Source: Pezizomycotina sp. ARF18
Lineage: Eukaryota; Ascomycota
DNA length: 64,000 nucleotides
Assembly: GCA_002224055.1 (NCBI GenBank)
Contig: AZLU01000141.1
Location: forward strand, 1 to 64,000
Direction: 5' to 3'
How positions within the stretch are numbered: the first letter of the stretch is position 1; each line of letters starts with the position of its first letter. Position numbers and translations under genes: made by a program. Below the pieces are notes generated by a model, which searched no databases, was not told where the DNA came from, and worked only from the letters and a program-made list of their open reading frames with translations. Shown piece after piece: positions 14,101-26,298 of the stretch.

Positions 14101-16200
14101 AGTAGTTCTCACTTATCTATTGTTATATATTTTCATTCTAAGTATTTGCACTTGCTCATTATCCGGGGGTAGTGAAGCTGCTTTTCGGATATTTTGCGTT
14201 TTGGGGCGAGGCTTTAAATTTCTGGGGCTACGTTGGGGACTTTCGTGATGGTGAGGCGCGAAGGGAGAGTTTGGATATTTTCAGAGGCTCGCCTAAGTTT
14301 GGATGTCTTACTCCAGGCGGGAACTCGATAGGAGAAGGCTCGGAGGGGTCGGAAGACATAAGATAGACTTGGGATTATATACAGCCGTCTCAGGAGAGGA
14401 GGGCGTCACTGGCTTTCGCAACCTTGATATCCCCACTTCTGGACGCCCACGAGGGATCTGACGGTGGATAAATGTGTGTTCTCTCCCAAGTACTGGTAAA
14501 CGGGCAGTTTGTACATTTAGTAAGTACTGGCTGTGAACATCTATCATAAGGCGTTATTGGCACTCAACAGTGCTCTTTGTAAGATTATCATTAGTACGAA
14601 GAATTTTAGACGTAAGATAATCGGACTATGTTAAACGTCTAGTTATAGCGGGATCCCGAGCAGGATCTCCCAGTATGCTTAAGTTTAAGAAAGTTGTCCC
14701 CTCGTATAATAGTTGAATTTTGGCAGATAATACTCATCTCCAATGAATTATTTTCGGCATTTCTAGAGCAAAGACCGCTCGAACCTATGAGTTGTTGCTG
14801 AAACCGGCAGAGCTACTTCTTGTAGTTTAATTACAATATTATCTTTCGCCACCTCGGGGTTCAGTGTTTCCTAAAGTTGCTAGTGTACGTGCTTCGAAGC
14901 CATTGAAGCAGGACAGGTATATATCACAATGATAGACTCCACATAGTCTCACAGTCCATTATCGTCGGTCCTCAGTATACTGTAAATTATGTAGGGGTAA
15001 GATTCGTTATGACGCAACACGGAAACGGCATATAGCGCGGTTCGCTGAAATTTGGCGACCACGTGAATGCTTCCCTAGGCTTAAAGAGCGGGTGAAATAT
15101 AAGAAGAGAAAACTTCTTTGATTAACACTTTGCAATTACTATTTTGAGTTGGCATTAGAACCTTTCTCCAGCTCTCGAGTATAACGAGGTGGCTGTCAAT
15201 GCAATACGCGGTGTACGGTTATAAAGGTAACGGAGGTTTGCCAGTAGCTGCCTCCTGGTAGTATATCACGGGTGAAATTTTTTGTATACGTCGGCCGTCA
15301 GATTATCCCCGGTTCTGGATAGTCGAAGTACCCGGGCTTTTAATAATTAGCTCTCTAGTAGAATACCTTGCTCGCGTCGAATCCGGGCAACAATCAGAAT
15401 ATGAAATGGATTTGATACATCTAGCAGTCGTAAGAGTAGGCTGTCCTGAGAGGTCCTTTGTCTTGCTCTCTGACTATTTCTTCGCTGAATGACTGAAGGC
15501 TCTGGGAGTCCGAAGATGTGATTGCTCCTGCCTTCTCACGTTTCTACCAGGTCAGATATCGAAGAGCGCGCCGGGGTACTAACTGCCAATGATGAATTTA
15601 AACCTTCTAGGTTTGTTTTCAAACATTCACCACAATTTGCATAAGCGAGTCAAAAAAAGAGATATTTACAACGTCCTGTTCGAACGGCATACCTAAACTC
15701 CCTCCATAAGTATAGATCGGTTCCTGTATTGAGCTTTCCAGTGGTAACATTCCAAGAAATTTTATTAAATGAATTTTCTATCGTACGGCCGGTTTTGTTG
15801 TATGGGTTAGAACAGTTAATTAGCATCATATAGATAGTAAAAGGCCATTACAGCAGAAAAGGCCCAATGAGATCGCGGTATAGCCGCGATATTTCTAGAA
15901 TATGCTGGTCGGCGTAAAGCTCATCTGCGCTAGAAATATTCCAATGAAAGAAAATAAAATATCATCGCTCTTGACATCCGCATGATATTTGAAGAAATAT
16001 TGGAGCTTGCGAGTATCCACATTGCTGGAGGTCAGTTGAGGGCGAGAGATTACGATCCATGTTGATGTGAATAAGACGGAAATGTTCCACGTCGAGTACC
16101 TGCTGTAAATAAAATAAAAAAAATATTACACGGCGCTGTAAGTAGGCAGTCGAGATGCTACTAGAAATACATATTAGGATTAAGTAGCCTCGTTGCTGTT
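8101..16200. other. Desert 1, middle part, no gene recognised
   Basis: About 8 kb of mid-GC DNA without a convincing coding region. Open frames are short, lack recognisable motifs and have no splice-supported extension. Individual words seem to recur, but I could not establish a period by eye. It may be a more decayed continuation of the flanking repeats. Simple repeat: (AATC)n at about 9710-9731. A perfect hairpin (7-base stem, 5-base loop) lies at 15872-15890. Confidence 0.5.
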
Positions 16201-18000
16201 CGTCACCTCAATAATTCGAGACAAGTTACCCCTTATCCAGCACTAGTTCTAAGTAGAATGAGATATCAGACGGGATGACAAGATTCTTAAAGGAATCGTA
16301 GATGGCATTTGTCAGCACTGGGACCGTAAAAATTTAGGCAAGGAGAAAAAGTATCCACAATTTCTTCGTCGAGATAGTTCTCCAAGTTTCCCACTATCTC
16401 GGCCCCTGTAGCACTTCGTTGGTTTGTTTGGCTTTCGAAAGTCGAATACTGGCTTATCAGCTAGTGCTAATGGTTGATTATTTCCCCGAGGGCGCTTTCC
16501 TATGTTTTCGTTGGAAATAGTATCAAGGTCATTGTTTACTTCATCGACGTTCTTTCTCGTAGATACTTTATACATCCAAGTCAATATTCGAGATGAGCTA
16601 TCAGATCTCCAGCGCTTTTTTTTTCCCTCACTACACAAGATGGCGCGTATAACACAGGAATGGTCAATGCAACAATCTATCAATTCTGGTCATATTGTGC
16701 GCTAATACCATAAACTTGCGCGAGGGAAAAAGTATCAAACGTGGCTTGCAGTATGTAAGTCCCCAAGTCACTCAAGTATCTCAAGTCATGTTCGTTGCCT
16801 CCCTCTGTTCGAAAAGCAGGCTGATAGCCGAGAGAATTTGACTCCTAACTGGGCCACAAAATATACGCCAACTGATGGGTTTCTGGAATAATACTATATT
16901 TACTTAGAAGAAGTTATCGGATTATCTTCCTCATCCTTTCCTTCCTCGTCGTTAAAACCTTGTATACAACATAAAGCTCTCTCTTCAACGCCTTCAAACC
17001 GATCTGCCGGTACCCCAAAATTATACTTGAATTCCATCGTTCGCCCAGGCTCATATGTCGAGTCGCTGGCAACTCTCCAAAACTAGCCATCAGAGAGTTT
17101 TTGCCTCGGGCGTAGCGGAGGCGCCATATGTTGCAGCAGCCTATCGCGTGGGGAAAGTGTTGAACAGCTATCTCCGAGTACTCGAGTACGTCGATCTTCA
17201 GATTACTCTAGTATCCCAAATGCACCTACAAAAATCTCTTCTACTTAAAAGCTGAATAGCAGTATCGAATTGTGCTACTGAGGAGCAGCGTAAGCGTAGG
17301 GTCACAGTGTACTCTTCTAGCGCGTATCATTTCTTCGTTTCGGCTTTTCGAAAGTGGTGTATATCACCTCTGCATTTTTGAGATGAGCTATCGAGCCTGA
17401 TCGGCACCTCTTTAGGCACAACGAAGAGGGCGTACACAAGGTATAAGAGTAAGGCATGGCCTATCGGCTAGGTGCATTGCCACGACGTCGAGTAGCAAAC
17501 GGTTGGCGAGGAAAGAAGATATCAGGGTCTCTTGGCTCCGCAAGTGATCAGATACTCTATTATCACGGGTGGTGCGTGATTGATTTTATTCTGTCTTAAA
17601 AGTTTTAATAGCAACCAAGAGACTTATCGTTCGCGACGTTGAATGTAATATCAGATTATGGCTTGTGTTTAGACGGGATGTTCTCGAAACATTACTATAT
17701 GCCGAGCTTGACCATCGTTGATACTTTGAAGTTTATGGAGTTTCTCCGAGATGAGTTACAAGGAAATATCGCTGGTCTTGACGACCCTTGGTAATAAAGA
17801 CGAGGATGTGCAGTCAAGAAACTAACGGATTATCGTTGGGGGTGCCTGTAGCCAAACATCAAAGAGCACAGCGAGGGAAAGCATCAGAAATTCCCGCTTC
17901 TTGATAAGGCTTCAGTCCAATATCCAATATCCCCTCCGCTCGTTGTGTTTGTTTTGAAAACTTAGGGTAGATGCCTGTAGCCTAACGATTTATCGCCGAT
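16200..18000. repeat. Desert 1, diverged repeats spaced about 370-395, block B
   Basis: Two word groups recur in direct orientation. GAGATGAGCTATC and close variants occur near 16258, 16590, 17382 and 17748 (spacings about 332, 792, 366). GCGAGGGAAAAAGTATCA-like words occur near 16337, 16720, 17500 and 17873 (383, 780, 373). Doubled spacings suggest a unit of about 380 with one copy too worn to see. No protein is recognised. Confidence 0.5.
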
Positions 18001-18239
18001 AGCGATCAGAAAGCATAGGAGTATTAAAGTGCTTTATCTTGCCGTTGCAAACTTCTTTCACTACGTTCTATTTTGACATCGTATAGTAGTGAATCTTATT
18101 AGAATAGTCCTCCCTATCAACCAGACCCTTGTCTCACTCGAAAAATTATATGAGGAGATTTTGTAGCCTGAAAGCTATTTATGGAGAACGGTGAGCGACT
18201 CGGGAGCGTAGTTTATATTGGCCTCAGAACTTCCTCGTT

Positions 18240-20760
18240 GCATTAGCCTATGTTGCAGGACTGGCGCCTCTTTTTCCTTTTCGCAGAAATATGAAGTGGC
18301 GCGCCTGGGTGTAGTATGATACTTTCCCTATTGTAGGTCATTATTTCAGTTCGCGAAGACATCTCCATTTGTGAACTTCTTTTAGAAGTTTGCTATCTGG
18401 TCACGCCGGCGTGTATAGATCATTCTGTGTCGCGCTGAGGCCTTTCTTGGAGCGAAAAGCTTATGAGTCGACTCTTGCCATTTTCCATTTTGCGGAAATA
18501 CGAAGTGGCGAGTCTCTCTGTATTACCATTCTTCTCATGTCGCGAATAGTAGTCATGATTTCATCAGCAAGAGACCTTCCCTCTAGATCCTCAGAAAATG
18601 CCATACGCCGTCACCAAAAATTCTCAATGTCGTTGCGCTTTGCGTCTGGATAGCTTCTCGTAGCGACAAATTTCTACTCCGAACGCAGCGTCCTCGTCTC
18701 TCCTTGAATGAATATATAAGACGAAATGCACATCGAAGTATTGAGCTACTCTTCCTATCGCGGTTGCTTTCTAAACCCTCAAGAAATATCGTTTTATGGA
18801 AATACACGTGCATCAGATCTTGAGGAAGTTAGTTAATCCACGCTCGTTAGTACGTAGTATATGCCCCCCGCTTTGTGGATCTTATGGCGAGAAAACCTGT
18901 GGAGTAACGCCAACATCCCCTTTTTTTCCATTTTGTGGGAAATATGGGGCTTCTTATATCTCCATCCAGGTACCAAGTTACCTGAACCGCAAGAGCCTTT
19001 GAAAAGCTGTCTAAGAGCCTTTAGAAAGCGGTGCGTCAGCGACTCTGATGCCGCAAGATACCGCTGCTCGTTCCAATGTTCCTTGTAACGAGAAAACGTA
19101 TAGATCGAAGCCCGAATATTTTCTGCGTCTTTTGTGGAAATATGGGCCGGCTGCGAGCAGGTAAACAGTGCTAAGATAACTCTACTATCATTATTCCTCC
19201 CTGCTCATTGAATTTAATCAAAAGGACCTGTACATTACTTCTTGTAGCGACAGGTTTTACTCAAAACCCGCTTCGTCTTCGTTACTCTTTTTATAGAAAT
19301 ATGAGCCCTTGTACTCTCCAACGTAGTATTATACCTTCTCCTATTGCAGGTTCTTCTCTTAATTTATAATGACTGTCTCAAGGTTTTGCTAGATCCTAAG
19401 GGAGCAGGATGAGCGGGAGACCCCGTAAATGTAAAATATCGATACGCTTCGAACCCTAGTTGTAGTAATAGTCTATACGCTATTTCCAGCATCATTTTTC
19501 TCTTTCGATGGAAATATGAGGCAGGAGTGTAGAGCCGAGCATAAAGCTACCCTCTTGTCCCGGGCTCCTTCTGGACTCTGATCTCGTTGAGAAATATCTT
19601 TTGTAGGGAGATAGCTGTTCATCTGATATCGATGTGGGTTAGTCATCCCGCATTCATGAAAATGCAGTACCGTCTATCCTTCTGCGCCTTTTAGGCAGAA
19701 ATTTTATATTCCCGGACCGGCTGCTTGAGATTTCTCTTTTTGTGAAGATATAAAGCTGTGCGTATTTGGTATTATCAAGATACGTCCAATATCGCCAATT
19801 CTCTTTTTCAACTCATTGAAAAATATTATGCTCCAACACCTTTTCAAATGCGATATCAATATTCCACGAAATTAGCAATACGCGTCAGATCTGAAGTAGC
19901 AGTAATAATACCTTCCCCCCCCCCTCCCCCCCGGGACACGATAGGCTATACAATGAGGTCGGCTTCATTTTTTTCGTTTTTCTGTAGTAAAAAAATATAT
20001 AGCTAGGTTCGCAGCGACGTATTAACAATAATACTCCCTATCACGCATCCTTTTAACTGGTAAAAGATTATGTTCCTACACCTTTTGGATGCGATGTAAG
20101 TTTTTCTATAAATTGTGCGCTTCGGATCGAGAAAGTAGCACTAATATGCATTTCTGCCTCAATGCGACGGCTTATACAGTAACGCCAGATTCGGCTTTTC
20201 TTACTCTTGTGGCCATGAGTGCACTGTAGGCGGTGCGATAAGATGCATTCCGCTATCGCGGCTCCCCGTCTGGCTTTCACTCATAAATATCACGACTTAT
20301 TTTTCCAGCCGGATCCCCAGAGGGCGTTTTATGAAGCCCCGGCCTATAGCCACGAAATATCGTTCCCTTCTTGGACTTATTGTAACGAGAAAAAACTTAT
20401 ACCGTGAACATAGTTCCACGTTCTCTTTCGTGGAAATGTGGAGGCGGCATGTCAGTTTGGCGTGCCGATTTACATCCTCCATACCCAATCTCCTCAGCCG
20501 ATCCGTCGAATATTATGATTCGAGATTCTCTTCCCTTTAGATCGTTCAAAGCTATTTTTACACACCCCGGTTTCAAGAGCGCAGTATCCTTCTTCGACCT
20601 CATCGCTCGTAGCAAGAGGCGTTACGTGCCCCCCCCCCCCCAAAACTTTGCACTGTTTTGCGAGAGATATGATGCGGGCATTTTTGAGAGGATCATAAAT
20701 ACTATCCTTTGTTGTCGAAGACTTTCGTCGTTTGTACTGTATGAATGGCATTGACGTCTC
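18240..20760. repeat. Desert 1, T/C-rich diverged repeats, block C
   Basis: A GGAAATATG-type word preceded by a T-rich stretch and followed by a G-rich tail recurs near 18287, 18496, 18940, 19138, 19297, 19512 and 19699, and again near 20433. Spacings are mostly 160-220 bases with a doubled gap of about 444. A second word, TGTAGCGAGAAAA-like, recurs between them (about 18659, 19085, 19243, 20382). Pyrimidines dominate the + strand, opposite to the G/T bias of block A. Long C runs lie at 19915-19931 and 20629-20641. No gene is recognised. Confidence 0.55.
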
Positions 20761-21873
20761 TTGTCTAAATGACCTGCCGACTTAAACTGCTTATATGGTG
20801 TTTGACGTAAACGTTTAGAATTGTAATACTGGTCATCAGAATATTTCTTAGACTGTTTCGATCTAGTTTACGTATACCGTGTCTACGTGAAGATCTTGAA
20901 CGACCTCTACGGTTATAGACTACGAAGGTGTAAATTCGGGTTGTAGCTGGTAGTAAAAGAATTTTCACGTTGTTTGCTTGCGAGTTGCCAATTTTGGTTG
21001 CTCAAAGTCTTTGGTAGTAATTTAGCAAAATAAATTTTTCCTAGAACACTCTCATTAATTATAGTAAAAAAAAAAGTCGTAGTCCTAAAAAAGCCAAAAA
21101 AAAAAAAAAAAAAAAAAAGTAAATTACAAGAAATGAAAAGAAAAAGGTATCGAAAAATAAATAGAAAGAGAAAAGAAAAGATGCTCGTGGAATTACAAAG
21201 GAAATATATATCAAAAAAAAAAAAAAAAAAAGAAAGAAAAAAAAAAAAGGGAAGAGAAAAGTTACGGAGAGAAAATCAAGGAAAGAAAGAAGTAGTTTAA
21301 TATTGGAATTTACAAGAAGCTAAAAGTTAAGATCAAGGATCTAAGGAATAAAGCGCAAAAGAAACGAATTAAATAAGACAAAAGAAAAGGAGATTTTGAT
21401 AGGTACTATCGTTTGGTTTTGTTCATCATGTTTCCATTGGAAAAGTTAAGACTTAGTTGGTTATAAAAGGAGAAAGGCGAAAAGTAGTGTAGAGGTATAG
21501 GAGAGGAGTATAAGACAGCCGTGAGAAATGACGACGCGAATTGCGCGAAGTAGGAAGGACGAGAAAAGGAACCCCATGAAGAGAGAAAGGAACCCCAAGG
21601 AACCCCGTGAAGACAATTGAGTAAAAAAAGGGAATAAAGAGAGTAAAATAACAAGACACTTTTGTTGTTTCAATAAAAACACGTTCCTCCAATGCTCTTT
21701 AGTAGTAGTTCTTTTCAATTCTCCGTTTATCATATTCGTGAGAATTGAAAATTTTTTTGATACGAAAAAAACACCATGATACGGGAAAAAGTAAAAGTAA
21801 TAATAAAAACCGTGCAAAGCCGAAAAAAAAACGAGAAAAAGGAATAACAATCATAACGAGACCCTTGGCGTTT
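20761..21873. other. A-rich spacer downstream of the CLIP-170-like gene
   Basis: The stretch 21060-21260 is almost all A and G, with A runs over 20 long. It is followed by purine-rich DNA that is probably the 3' flank of the minus-strand gene. A small direct repeat, GGAACCCC, appears three times at 21569-21607. The long minus-strand frames here are low-complexity Phe/Leu/Ser translations of purine-rich DNA and are not taken as genes. Confidence 0.5.
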
Positions 21874-24624
21874 TTATATATCTTCAATAGGGCAATCAAC
21901 GCTATCATGTCCGTCTGCCTCGCACAAAGCGCACCACTTATTCGGATCGGCGACGCCGCTCTCCTTTCCGGCAACTAAATTCTCCGGCGCCGGCGACGGC
22001 GGGTCCGCTTTAATCATCGTAGCTTCTCGAGAACGGGACTGACGGCGGGCTCTTAGTCGTCCTCAGCGGCGCGACGACGTCCCTGGCGTCGATCTGGCTC
22101 TGCCTGTTCGACGGCATCGTAGCCTTCTTCGTGAACATGTTCGTGCACGTGAGGATGTCGTGACCTGACTCTTCGCAGATCTCGCACCACTGGCCGTCCT
22201 CGATGGGCGCGTCCTCGTAGTCCTCCTCGATGTCGTCCTCAACGCCCGTCTTCGTGTTGCGGCGGAAGGAAGAGCGGCTGTTGATGCTGGCGTTGGCGGT
22301 GCTGCGGCGGCCTTCGGAGCGGTTGCTGCGGATGGAGACGGCGTCGGATGCGCCGTTGAGCCTGCTCTCGGCCGAGCGCCAGGATTCGCGAGTGGTACCG
22401 TCGCCGCGCTTCTCTTCGTTGCTGGTGCGGCCCGCGAGAGATTCAGGCGGGAAGCGGGGAGGGGACGGATATTCCGCTGACGGAGTCGTTGATGCGGACG
22501 TGCTTGCCGCGGGACGGGTTCTCGAGGGAGTCCGAGCGCGGAGGGGCGCGCATGACGGTCGGCGATGCGGATTTGAGGCGCTCGATCTCCTTCTCCAGCT
22601 CCTCCTCGCGGAATACCTTGCGCTCGACGACGGATTCGAGCTCCTGAACCTCCTTCTCCAGCTTTTCCGTACTTGTCGCTCTTTAGTTAAAGCGTCACCG
22701 TCCTTCGACGAGGAACCGCTGGCCCTGTTCGACGCGGTGTCGTTCGTAACTTTATCGCGGCTGAGCGAGTGGATGATGGCTTTCAGACCTCTTATTTCGT
22801 CATTCCTCCTCTCCACTTCTGCTTCGCTGGCCGCCGCCGCCTTCTTAAGCTCGTCAACGCGCCTTTCGAATGCCCTCGCCTTCTCCTTCTCGCGCCGTAG
22901 CTCTTCCTTCGCGCGCTCGCTTTCCCCCCTGCAGTGCTCCGCGTCGGCTCTAGCCTCCGATTCGCCCCTACGCGCATCCTCCAATCCTTCCTCGAGTTCC
23001 GCCACGAGGCCCTCCAGCTGCTTCAGCTGTCGTGCGACTCCCTCCACGCTCCCCGGCGCATCCTCCTCGTCCCTGCGCATCTGCGCCTCGATAAGCTCCT
23101 GCCGCTGCCTCTCCAGCTCGCGGCAGTCCGCCAGTAGATCTTCAACGCGCTTCTCGTAAACCCTCTCCGTCTCCGACGCCGCGAGCTCCAGAGTATCTAT
23201 CGTACTACGGAAGTCCGCCCTGTGCGCGTCAAAGTCCGCGTTCAGTTGCGCGATCCTCTCGTTCTTCTCCCGTATAATCGCCCTCAGATGCGACTCCGGC
23301 TCGTCCCCTAACGGTCCAATCCCCCCGGAACCGTTCGAGTAGCTCGTCGACGCGTTACTCTGCCTCGACCTGTTCTCCGCCGCCGCCGCCTCTTTGACGA
23401 CGAGGTTCTGCAGTTCCGTCAGCGAGGACTCCATCTCGAGTATCGAGTGCGCCTGCTCCTTCAATTGGTGGTCCTTCGCGGATAATTGCGCCTGCAACGC
23501 CGCGATCATTCCGCGTCTTCTTCCCTCGACGTTATTTTTCTCCCGATGCCGTTCTGCTTCGGCGGTGACCGCGGCATTGGCATTTCTTCCAGCGGGCTCA
23601 TGGGTTCGCCTCTGTTGCTCAGGGAACTACCCGCGCGAGGAGTAATCAGCGAGCCCGCGAAGCTGGGCTTCTTCAGGCCCGCGCCGCGGAGGTTGTGGTG
23701 GCTCTGCGTCTGGAGACCGGCGCCGAGGCGTCCTCCGGGGGTACGTAAAGCAGCTGGAGTCTGCGCGTACGGAGCGCCATCGCCTCTTTCCGAAGCTGTC
23801 GAACCGGCGCGTGACCGACCGCCAGAGAACATCTTTCCGGGAGTAGGGCTCGGTGATATTAGCCTGCTCGAAACGTTCGAGACCTTCCGTTGCCCCGGTG
23901 TCGCGGGCAGCAGTGACGGTCTCGGTCCGCTTTTCGTCGAGCCTGGTGATTCCGGCCTGGGTATGGCCTTCGCGAAAGGCTTTTTGGGTGGTTGAAGAGG
24001 TGGTAATTCGTCGGGGAATTGTGTGTTGCCGGAAGGGGGAGTGGTCATGACGGCCGGGGTCTGAGGCGGTAAATCTGCCGTCCCAGAGGATGAGGAGCCG
24101 GCGGAGTGCCTGGGGGTTGCTCGCGAGATTGGTAGGAATATTCCTGAATGTGGTGTGCTCGTCGTAAAATATCGTGTTCTAGAGATAAATCGTTAGCCGG
24201 AAAGGTTCTTCGATCCTCTTTCGCAAATTCCGCCCCTTCCTCCCTAATCCTCAGTTTTACTCACCCTTCAACCGTCCCGTCGTTCTTTCCTTTAACAGCG
24301 TGAGGTCCCTCTAATTCCACACCGACAAACAATCCAGCTTTCCTTTACGTTTCCCAAGAACCTGACGACGCCGTACATTCCTCCCGGAACGTTTACCGAG
24401 TCGCCGATTTCGAGGCCGTTGATACCATTGTCGCTGGCCGTGTCTCCGCCGTACCCACTATCCTTGGAGGAGGAGTTCTGGGTCAGCTGGTTGAAGGATT
24501 GCTTGCGTGCGATGAGTGAGCTCGGTGATAGCATTGGCGATGGCATAGGAGGGTGGTGGGTAGCGAGAGAGGGACGAGGGCGGCCGAGTGACCGGCGGGG
24601 CGTCGTGTGATATGTTGTTGTCAT
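21874..24624 (-). CDS. CLIP-170-family microtubule plus-end protein (Bik1/Tip1/ClipA type)
   Basis: A cytoplasmic linker protein expected to bind growing microtubule ends. It starts with ATG at 24624. Exon 1 carries a basic Ser/Pro leader and then a CAP-Gly domain (GLEIGDSVNVPGGMYGVVRF, then GKAGLFVGVELEG and GKNDGTVEG). Intron 24179-24264 (GTGAGT...TAG) precedes the rest of the domain (RYFTTSTPHSGIFLPISR). Next come a basic Ser/Pro-rich linker (about 24050-23510) and a long coiled coil rich in Glu, Lys and Leu (about 23510-22580). A Ser/Arg-rich segment follows, then two CCHC knuckles: WCEICEESGHDILTC (about 22150-22195) and WCALCEADGHDSVDC (about 21893-21940). The stop is at 21874-21876. 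The second knuckle lies beyond the first apparent stop (22010), so one base must be wrong near 22020. Other shifts lie near 23510, 22665 and 22460. Length is about 888 codons. Knuckles in this family bind EB1 and dynactin partners. Confidence 0.9.
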
Positions 24625-26270
24625 CTAAAAGCACTACAAAAAGTGCTTCCTCCGTCAGTATATAAGAGGAAAAGGAAAGAGGAAAAGGAGAAGAAGAAAA
24701 AGGAAGGGAAAAGCAGAGGAAAAGCAAGACAGACAGCACAAGAAAAAAAAAAAAAAAAAGGAAATAATAAAAAAAGTGTGACCACGCACGACTTTGAAAT
24801 GAGAAGAATAGGTAGGGGAACAGGAAAAAGGAGAAGAGAAAGGGGAAAGGCGTCGTATGCGTATAGTATATTCAGTAGTGTATAATCTTTGTGTGTAAAC
24901 GCATTAGTGGAAATGAAGGCGGCGACGATTATCGTCTGTTTATTGGAGATTATTGGGTGGGCCCTGTGTTCTTTTTCTGGCTCTTGTCTCTTGCCTGCCT
25001 GCTGCACAACGGAAGGGGTTAAGTTAAACGCAATCTCGTTGGCCGATAGAGAGAGGCGAGGGAGCGAACCCACCACCACGCACATACACCTGCAAGCAGG
25101 TCAAATTCAGTTGGGACAGAAAAAAGGGGCAGATAAGTTGAAGAAGCAAATAACGGCAACAAGCAGCCAGCAATAGCAGCAAAGCAAAAAGCAGAGACAT
25201 GGGACAAGCAAATCGAGAAGCAGATATGAACCAACCTTTTTTCTCCTGTTCCTTTTTTTGATTTGTTTTTCTTGTGTAATAATAATATAATTAGATTGGA
25301 TGATTTGAATTCCCTTCAATTCTGTCTGGTATTGAATATTATAGCACCCCGGGAGTGGAGAGAGCTCGGTTATATCCTTTTAAGTAGTAGTGATAATCGT
25401 TTCGGTATGAGTGGAACGCCGCAGAATGTGTTGGAATCTCCTTTTCGATGGAGCTAAAGGAGAATAGAGCTACCTTTGCCCCCTTTCAACTCTCCCTCTT
25501 TCAAACTTGAGCTGAGAGCTGAGAGCTGAGAGCTGAGAGCTTGTCCAAAGAGTGGTAGTAACGAACGAATGCTATGCAGAGGAGCTCCGAGGGGAAGGGA
25601 AGAGAACGAGAATGTCGTGATCCTGGTTTCTTTGCTTGATGGCCACGGTGACGATGATGAGAAATGAAGGTGTAGAGGAGGGGGTTATTTTGTTTATTTG
25701 AGGTTGTTTGTAAAAGAAGAGAGAAAAAGAACTGTCGTCTTGGGGGGAGGAGGAGGAGAAAAGGTATTTTAGGATTTTCGATTTATTTGCATCACAGCAG
25801 AAAAATAAATAATAAATAATAAATACTTAAGTAATAATAATAAATATTTTTGTTGCAAAGGACTAGAATAAATTTTTAAAATAAACTTTTTCACACGCAG
25901 CGCAAACCTGCTACTATCTGCTCTACTGCTACAACTGTATTTAATATTCTACTGCTAATTTCTGCGATCCGTGCGCACTTTTGGTCCAACACTAATATGT
26001 AATAATAATAATATGAAGGATGGATGGCTACTTATTTCTCTACGTACAGTACTTTTCCTGAAGGATGTGTCGCATGAATTCTCTGCATCTGATTTCGCAG
26101 TAGCTATTTCTATCTACTACCACTACTAGTAGGTAGTAATAAGTATATTCCTTTCTTTATTTTTTTTTAATTTATTTATTTTTTTTTCTGGGGGTGTGGG
26201 CCGTTGCTATCGTCAACCGGCGGCGGAGGAGCCCTACCAGTTGAAAGTGGACCCCAGCCAAAAAAACCAG
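24625..26270. promoter_or_regulatory. Upstream region of the CLIP-170-like gene
   Basis: Intergenic DNA with strong purine bias on the + strand, so pyrimidine-rich in the direction of the minus-strand gene, as expected for a fungal promoter and leader. It includes an A run at about 24744-24761, a four-fold tandem of AGAGCTG at 25510-25540, and A/T-rich DNA from 25800. Frames crossing it are low complexity and unsupported. Confidence 0.5.
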
Positions 26271-26298
26271 AAAAAAAAAAAAAAAAAAAAAAAAAAAA
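26271..26298. repeat. Poly(A) tract of 28 bases at the left edge of desert 2
   Basis: An uninterrupted A run at the change from gene flank to repeat desert, the counterpart of the tract at 4408-4431. The exact length is not to be trusted. Confidence 0.8.

Noticed and set aside
4432-20960. Decayed transposon body mutated by repeat-induced point mutation
   Set aside because: The stretch is not extremely A/T-rich, lacks the expected C-to-T collapse, and shows no transposase or reverse transcriptase motif in any frame I could read.
21461-21850. Overlapping minus-strand frames resembling membrane proteins
   Set aside because: The hydrophobicity comes from T-rich complement of purine-rich flanking DNA; the frames overlap one another and show no family motif.
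22230-23159. A 309-codon plus-strand frame across the CLIP-170-like gene
   Set aside because: It is the antisense shadow of the GC-rich coiled-coil region and translates to Ser/Arg/Leu low complexity with no domain.
24621-25085. A 154-codon minus-strand frame upstream of the CLIP-170-like gene
   Set aside because: It is mostly Phe/Leu/Ser from a purine-rich promoter tract and overlaps the real start codon region in another frame.
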